DNA of 64,000 nucleotides from Micromonospora thermarum (GTDB lineage Bacteria > Actinomycetota > Actinomycetes > Mycobacteriales > Micromonosporaceae): positions 1-64,000 of the forward strand of contig NZ_JAATEO010000020.1 of NCBI RefSeq assembly GCF_012034245.1, given 5' to 3'. Every line of letters starts with the position of its first letter. Positions within the stretch are counted from its first letter, which is position 1. The notes under the pieces were generated by a model. It saw only the letters and a program-made list of their open reading frames with translations, was not told where the DNA came from and searched no databases. Shown here one piece after another: positions 59,965 through 64,000 of the stretch. The translations under genes were made by a program, and so were the position numbers.

Positions 59965-61149
59965 TCACGGGACCTGCCTCTCATCCCCGGATGACGGGGT
60001 CGCCGCCTGCTGCACCGCCGTCCGCCACGACGGCCCGTACCAGTGCGCGCCCAACCCCTCGTGGTGCAGCTGGCCGGCGTGGTAGCCGGCGCGGCCCAGC
60101 GTCGTCACGGCGTGCGACACCATGTCGTCGGAGCCGCACACGTACACGTGCCGGGACCGCCAGTCGCCGTCGGCGAGGGCCCGGTCCACCGGGGACGTGA
60201 ACGTCTCCGGGCGGCGCATGTCCACGCCCACCACGTAGGTCACCGACAGCCACGGGTGCGACGACGCCAGCTTGTCGATGGCGTCGCTGTCGTAGAACTC
60301 CGTCCGCGACCGCGCCCCCACGTACAGGTCGACCCGCCGCCGGGAACCCTCCGCCGTGACCTGCTCGACCAACGACTTCACCGGCGCCCAGCCGGTGCCG
60401 CCGGCCAGCAGCAGCAGGTCCGCCGACCCCGCCGAGGCCAGGGTCAGCCGGTCACCGACCGGCGACGACAGGTGGATCTGGTCGCCGGTCGTGCACCCGT
60501 ACACCAGGCGGGACGACACCGCGCCGCCCGGCGCGGCCCGCACGTGCAGCTCCAGCGTGCCGTCGCTGCGGGGGGCGTTCGCCGGCGAGTAGTACCGCCA
60601 CGACCGCACCGACGGGTGCGACACCCCGATCGACTGGCCGGGGGTGAACGGCAGCAGGTACTGCGGGCGCAACGTCAGCACCGCCACGTCGAACGCCCGC
60701 CGCTCGTGGCCGACGATCTCCGCCACCCACCACGGCGGGTTCACCGCCTCCGCCGCCTGCGCGCCGTCCATCATCACCTTCGACACCAGCCCGTACGCGC
60801 CGGCCCAGTCCTGGGCCAGTTCCTCGGTCCACTGGTCGGCCAGGAAGTGCCGCAACGTGGCCAGCAACGCCTCACCCACCGCCGGGTAGTGCTCGGCGCG
60901 GACGGCGAACTTGCGGTGGTCCGCGCCGAGGTCGGTGAGGAACCCGACCAGCCGGTCCACCTGGTCCACGTTCGACACGACGTGCCCCAGCGCGGTCACG
61001 AGCCGGTCCCGCTGCCCCGCCATGTTCGTCGGGAACATCTGGCGGGTCTCCGGGTGCGCCAGGAACAGCGTGGAATAGAAATAGAGCGGCACCTGGTCGC
61101 CGTGCGCGGCGACCAGGGACCAGCTCTGCTTGAGCCGGGCGACGTCCAC
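59965..61149 (-). CDS. Flavohemoglobin-like protein (globin plus FAD/NAD reductase)
   Basis: 394 residues. Globin domain 1-140: YFYSTLFLAHPETRQMFP and the proximal-His region LGADHRKFAVRAEHYPAVGE. Reductase domain 150-394: RSWRYYSPANAP (RxYS for FAD), LLLLAGGTGWAPVKSLVEQV (NAD pyrophosphate loop) and HVYVCGSDDMV. This architecture usually detoxifies NO to nitrate; type II members in mycobacteria instead oxidise D-lactate or scavenge radicals. The C-terminal tail is longer than usual. It follows the truncated haemoglobin gene by two bases, so one transcript. Confidence 0.9.
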   Translation of the reverse strand: MDVARLKQSWSLVAAHGDQVPLYFYSTLFLAHPETRQMFPTNMAGQRDRLVTALGHVVSNVDQVDRLVGFLTDLGADHRKFAVRAEHYPAVGEALLATLRHFLADQWTEELAQDWAGAYGLVSKVMMDGAQAAEAVNPPWWVAEIVGHERRAFDVAVLTLRPQYLLPFTPGQSIGVSHPSVRSWRYYSPANAPRSDGTLELHVRAAPGGAVSSRLVYGCTTGDQIHLSSPVGDRLTLASAGSADLLLLAGGTGWAPVKSLVEQVTAEGSRRRVDLYVGARSRTEFYDSDAIDKLASSHPWLSVTYVVGVDMRRPETFTSPVDRALADGDWRSRHVYVCGSDDMVSHAVTTLGRAGYHAGQLHHEGLGAHWYGPSWRTAVQQAATPSSGDERQVP

Positions 61150-61151
61150 GC

Positions 61152-61550
61152 TCAGACGCCCGCCCGGGTCCCGCCGGCCACCACCTGGTCCTGCACCTGG
61201 GCCAGCACCGCCTGCACGTCGGCGATGACGTCGCCCGGCACACCCAGCTCGGTCAGCGTGTCGGTGAGGTGGCCACCCACCAGGGCGTAGTGCGCCGGCG
61301 GGATGTTCAGCGGCTGGTGCGCCTCGGCCAGGCCGCGCCCGGCGTACTCGTTCGGCCCACCCAGCACCACGGTCAGCATCAGCACCATGTGCCGCCGCTG
61401 GGCCGGCATGTCCACATCGGTGAAGTAGCCGGCCAGCTCCGGGTCGGCCAGGACCTTGTCGTAGAACACATCCACCGCCGCCTTCACGGAACTGGCGCCG
61501 CCGATGCGCTCGTAGTGGGAGGTGGGGGCGGTCTCTTCGGTAACCGTCAC
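61152..61550 (-). CDS. Truncated haemoglobin, group I (GlbN-like)
   Basis: 132 residues. HYERIGGASSVKAAVDVFYD opens the 2-over-2 globin with TyrB10 in VFYDKVL; the proximal His lies in AEAHQPLNIPPAHYALVGGH. Group I members such as mycobacterial GlbN dioxygenate NO. GTG 61550 has GGAAGGAA upstream. Heading an operon with a flavohemoglobin-like reductase suggests the reductase may serve both haems. Confidence 0.9.
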   Translation of the reverse strand: MTVTEETAPTSHYERIGGASSVKAAVDVFYDKVLADPELAGYFTDVDMPAQRRHMVLMLTVVLGGPNEYAGRGLAEAHQPLNIPPAHYALVGGHLTDTLTELGVPGDVIADVQAVLAQVQDQVVAGGTRAGV

Positions 61551-62019
61551 GGTCGATTCCTTCCGTGCTGAGGGGGCTCGCGCTGGGGTCGGCGCGCAAG
61601 GGGTCACGCCCACCCGCTCCGGCGCGTCGTCCACAGTCGGCGCCAGCGCCAAGGTGGGCCGTGACGGACCATAGCGCGTCGCACGCGCCCGGTCACGGCC
61701 GGCCTATCGGATTGCTGACAACAGTCGGCCACGGAGCGTGATATAACGCCCCTGGTCGGTCGACAGTGGGCGATCACACGGACGCGCAGCGTCATCGACC
61801 CGCGTCACCCTCCACCGTGGACGTGGCATTCCCACCAACCGCAACTCACGGCGTCACCGGCCGGTTCCCCCACCGAGCACCGCCGCCGGCCGCCCACAGA
61901 ACCGCCCCCGGGCCAACCCCGCGCGCCCGCCAGCGACAACCCGCAGTAGTCCCCACACACGGAAACGCCCGGGCGCGTCACACACGCCCGGGCGTACACC
62001 CACACCTCGCGGAGAACCG
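61551..62019. other. Intergenic region between globin operon and MerR gene
   Basis: 469 bases with no supported gene. Minus-strand TTGTCA (61723-61718) and nearby A+T-rich TATATCA may belong to the globin promoter, but the spacing to a -10 is not convincing. The rest is low-complexity C-rich DNA after the MerR stop. Confidence 0.45.
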
Positions 62020-62607
62020 TCAACCCGCCCGGCGCCGCGCCCGACGCGCCGCCAACTCGTCACCGACCACATCCTCGGCCACCGGAGCCACCGGCTCCGC
62101 CCCCGCCGGCTCCCCGCCGGCCGGCTCCGACGGCAGATGCGACAACGACCCCAGGATCTCCTTGAACGCGCCACCGATCGCGATGCCAAACACCCCCTGG
62201 CCACCCTGCAACAGGTCGACCACCTCCTCCGGCGACCGGCACTCGTACACCGTCGTCCCGTCCGAGATCAACGTGATGCCCGCCAGGTCCTCCACACCCC
62301 GCGACCGCAACGCCTCGATCGCCTTCCGGATGTTCTGCAAGGACACCCCGGCGTCCAGCAACCGCTTCACGACCTTCAGCACCACCAGGTCCCGGAACGA
62401 GTACAACCGCTGCGTCCCCGAACCCGACGCGTCCCGCACACTCGGCACCACCAGACCCGTCCGAGCCCAGTAGTCCAACTGCCGGTAGCTGATACCCACC
62501 GCGTGGCACGCCGTCACACCCCGGTAGCCCACCGCGCCGTCACCGTCCGTCGCCGGCAGCGGCGCACCCTGTTCCGTACCCGAATCGGGATCCCGCGGCT
62601 CCTGCAT
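62020..62607 (-). CDS. MerR family regulator, ResR (Rv1830)-like
   Basis: 195 residues. Winged helix: GYRGVTACHAVGISYRQLDY, WARTGLVVPSVRDASGSGTQ, RLYSFRDLVVLKVVKRLLDA. It lacks a cysteine effector site. The C-terminal half has LAGITLISDGTTVYECRSPE, EVVDLLQGGQGVFGIAIGGA, which matches the Rv1830 group of mycobacteria, where Rv1830 (ResR) tunes growth and antibiotic recovery. The position beside a DUF151 nuclease and another MerR repeats the Rv1828-Rv1830 order. GGGGAGG precedes ATG 62607. Confidence 0.88.
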   Translation of the reverse strand: MQEPRDPDSGTEQGAPLPATDGDGAVGYRGVTACHAVGISYRQLDYWARTGLVVPSVRDASGSGTQRLYSFRDLVVLKVVKRLLDAGVSLQNIRKAIEALRSRGVEDLAGITLISDGTTVYECRSPEEVVDLLQGGQGVFGIAIGGAFKEILGSLSHLPSEPAGGEPAGAEPVAPVAEDVVGDELAARRARRRAG

Positions 62608-62780
62608 CCGGACAACCTCCCCGCCCGTGCGGTGACACGTCGACTCCGGGACGCGCACCCCTCGATACGGCAACCCTAACGCCGCACCGGACGGTTACCA
62701 CGCAACGACAGCCTCGACACGCCGCAGCCACCACACCACCACAGCCGCCGTCACACAACGTGACGACCGGATGGTCGCGG

Positions 62781-63245
62781 TCAGCCGGCGAAATCCTCCG
62801 GACGCACCTGCTCCAGGAACTCGCGGAACTTCTCCACCTCGTCCTCCTGCTCGTCCGGAATCACGATCCCGGCCTCACTGAGAACCTCCTCGGCACAACG
62901 AATGGGCGCACCCACCCGCAACGCCAACGCGATGGAATCACTCGGCCGCGCCGACACCCGCACCCCGTCACCGATCAACAGGTCGGCGTAGAACACGTTC
63001 TCCTTCAACTCCGTGATCTCCACCGCCCGCAACGGCGCCTTCAACGCCGCCAACACATCCCGCAGAAGATCATGCGTCAACGGGCGGGCCGGCTTGACCC
63101 CCTGCTGCTCGTAGGCGATCGCCGTAGCCTCGACCGCGCCGATCCAGATCGGCAGATAGCGGTCCCCCTCGACCTCCCTGAGCAGGACGATCGGCTGGTT
63201 GCTCGGCAGCTCCACCCGAACCCCGACCACGCTCAGCTCGCGCAC
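62781..63245 (-). CDS. Bifunctional nuclease domain (DUF151) protein, Rv1829-like
   Basis: 154 residues. Family text: VVGVRVELPSNQPIVLLREV, YLPIWIGAVEATAIAYEQQG, ARPLTHDLLRDVLAAL and ARPSDSIALALRVGAPI. It is homologous to plant and bacterial bifunctional nucleases that cut DNA and RNA, though the bacterial role is unproven. The C-terminal tail is acidic. GTG 63245 follows ACGGAGGCGGCG. It lies between two MerR genes, as in mycobacteria. Confidence 0.9.
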   Translation of the reverse strand: MRELSVVGVRVELPSNQPIVLLREVEGDRYLPIWIGAVEATAIAYEQQGVKPARPLTHDLLRDVLAALKAPLRAVEITELKENVFYADLLIGDGVRVSARPSDSIALALRVGAPIRCAEEVLSEAGIVIPDEQEDEVEKFREFLEQVRPEDFAG

Positions 63246-63417
63246 CGCCGCCTCCGTGTCGTTGTCACCTACGCCGCACCGCGCCCTCTCCTGCACGGTA
63301 CACGGACCGCGACACGGCCGTCCCACGCGCTGCAAGCGCCACGCCCGCGCCAGAAAGGGGTTACCCCGGCAAGCCTACGGCACGCTTCCCCGCACAGATC
63401 TTTCCGCACGGACCCCG

Positions 63418-64000
63418 TCACCGGCCCAACGTCGACCGCAACCCCACCCGCACCAACGCCGCGTGCAACTGCTGCGACAACGCCACCAACTCCCGCGCCG
63501 TCTCCGCCGCCCGCGCCCGCGCCGCCGGATCACTCTGCCGCGCCAACGGCGCCACCAACTGCGCGAACAGACCCACCTCACGGTCCGCCGCCGACCGATA
63601 CCCCCGCACGTGCCGCGGCTCCAACCCGTACGCCGCCAGACCCGCCACCGCCCGAGCGATGATCAACGCGTCCCCGTCGTACCAACCCGGCGGATCCGAC
63701 ACCACCACACCGAGCCGCTCCAACTCCACCAACGTCGACTCGTCGAGCCCGCTCCGCGCCACCAACTCGGCCCGGCCCAGCCGCACCTCCGGCGACTCGA
63801 CCTCCGCCTCCCGCCCCGGCACCTCACCACCGGGACCCACCGCCACCAACTGCGGCCGCGACCGACCCGGCGGCTCACCCGTCGCGTCCCACTCCGCCAA
63901 CTGCTCACGGATCACCCGCAACGGCAGGAACTGGTCCCGCTGGGCGGTCAGCACGAACCGCAGCCGAGCCACGTCGTCCCAGCTGTACTTCCGGTACCCC
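63418..64000 (-). CDS. MerR family regulator, FtsR (Rv1828)-like, cut by window end
   Basis: 194 codons of the C-terminal part are visible; the gene's start lies beyond 64000. It begins GYRKYSWDDVARLRFVLTAQ then RDQFLPLRVIREQLAEWDAT (the wing and dimer helix of a MerR protein), then a linker and a second domain RLGRAELVARSGLDESTLVE, YGLEPRHVRGYRSAADREVG. This two-domain plan is that of Rv1828 and corynebacterial FtsR, an activator of ftsZ. No cysteine effector site is seen. Confidence 0.88.
   Translation of the reverse strand, partial: GYRKYSWDDVARLRFVLTAQRDQFLPLRVIREQLAEWDATGEPPGRSRPQLVAVGPGGEVPGREAEVESPEVRLGRAELVARSGLDESTLVELERLGVVVSDPPGWYDGDALIIARAVAGLAAYGLEPRHVRGYRSAADREVGLFAQLVAPLARQSDPAARARAAETARELVALSQQLHAALVRVGLRSTLGR

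Overview
The window is about 73% G+C, and its coding frames almost always end codons in G or C. RbpA, an F420-type (Ddn-like) oxidoreductase, a mycothiol-type DinB-fold protein, DUF5999 and DUF6194 proteins, and the block MerR / DUF151 nuclease / MerR / gcvP (the order of Rv1828-Rv1832 in Mycobacterium tuberculosis) all point to an actinomycete. A member of the Micromonosporaceae such as Micromonospora is the best guess. This is a chromosomal segment, mostly housekeeping and stress genes, with several scarred accessory patches.

Layout. 1-5 kb: end of an IS200/IS605-type transposase, FxsA, RbpA with a SigR-like promoter, a POT peptide transporter, a PNPOx-fold protein and a coiled-coil protein. 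5-9 kb: a Tat/lipoprotein multicopper oxidase, then a stretch with two kinds of palindromic repeat and coding remnants, a DUF1992 protein, a GNAT enzyme and a 56-residue membrane protein. 9-15 kb: cupin, DinB-like, SnoaL-like and Ddn-hemerythrin fusion proteins, a scar where two broken genes meet head-on, an HspR-box-controlled hsp20 and a tyrosine recombinase. 15-23 kb: a translationally coupled four-gene ABC operon with two giant FtsX-like permeases and two ATPases. 23-29 kb: thymidine kinase, MFS transporter, glycerophosphodiesterase, then a coupled membrane-protein module whose last two products share a 24-residue Gly/Asn-rich motif at facing termini (the most novel-looking element). 29-33 kb: acyltransferase and cytochrome bd (cydAB) behind tandem operator-like dyads. 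33-36.6 kb: a nitronate monooxygenase deletion pseudogene, OsmC, a patatin/peroxiredoxin chimera, SDR and methyltransferase. 36.6-41.4 kb: a rifampin-phosphotransferase-like enzyme with a TetR regulator, and an FAD oxidase. 41.4-43.2 kb: remnants, a frameshifted aminoglycoside-phosphotransferase-like pseudogene and a second tyrosine recombinase. 43.2-49.5 kb: folD behind a ZTP riboswitch, EEP nuclease, TSUP exporter, GNAT, vWA/HYR secreted protein, peptide deformylase. 49.5-53.7 kb: TetR plus DrrAB-like exporter with a palindromic operator, pabB, a DUF5999 protein. 53.8-64 kb: gcvP behind a glycine riboswitch, Sir2, DivIVA-like protein, a two-globin pair, then a ResR-like MerR, a DUF151 nuclease and an FtsR-like MerR cut by the window end.

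How parts fit together. One-carbon and folate metabolism is represented by folD, pabB and gcvP, two of them behind riboswitches. Respiratory, NO and oxidative stress is represented by cydAB, two globins, the Ddn-hemerythrin fusion, OsmC and RbpA. Several genes carry clean internal deletions or joins (12.19, 33.2 and 34.9 kb). These could be real genome erosion, or assembly or sequencing errors, and should be settled before the affected genes are interpreted. All functions are inferred from motifs read by eye; no database search was run.
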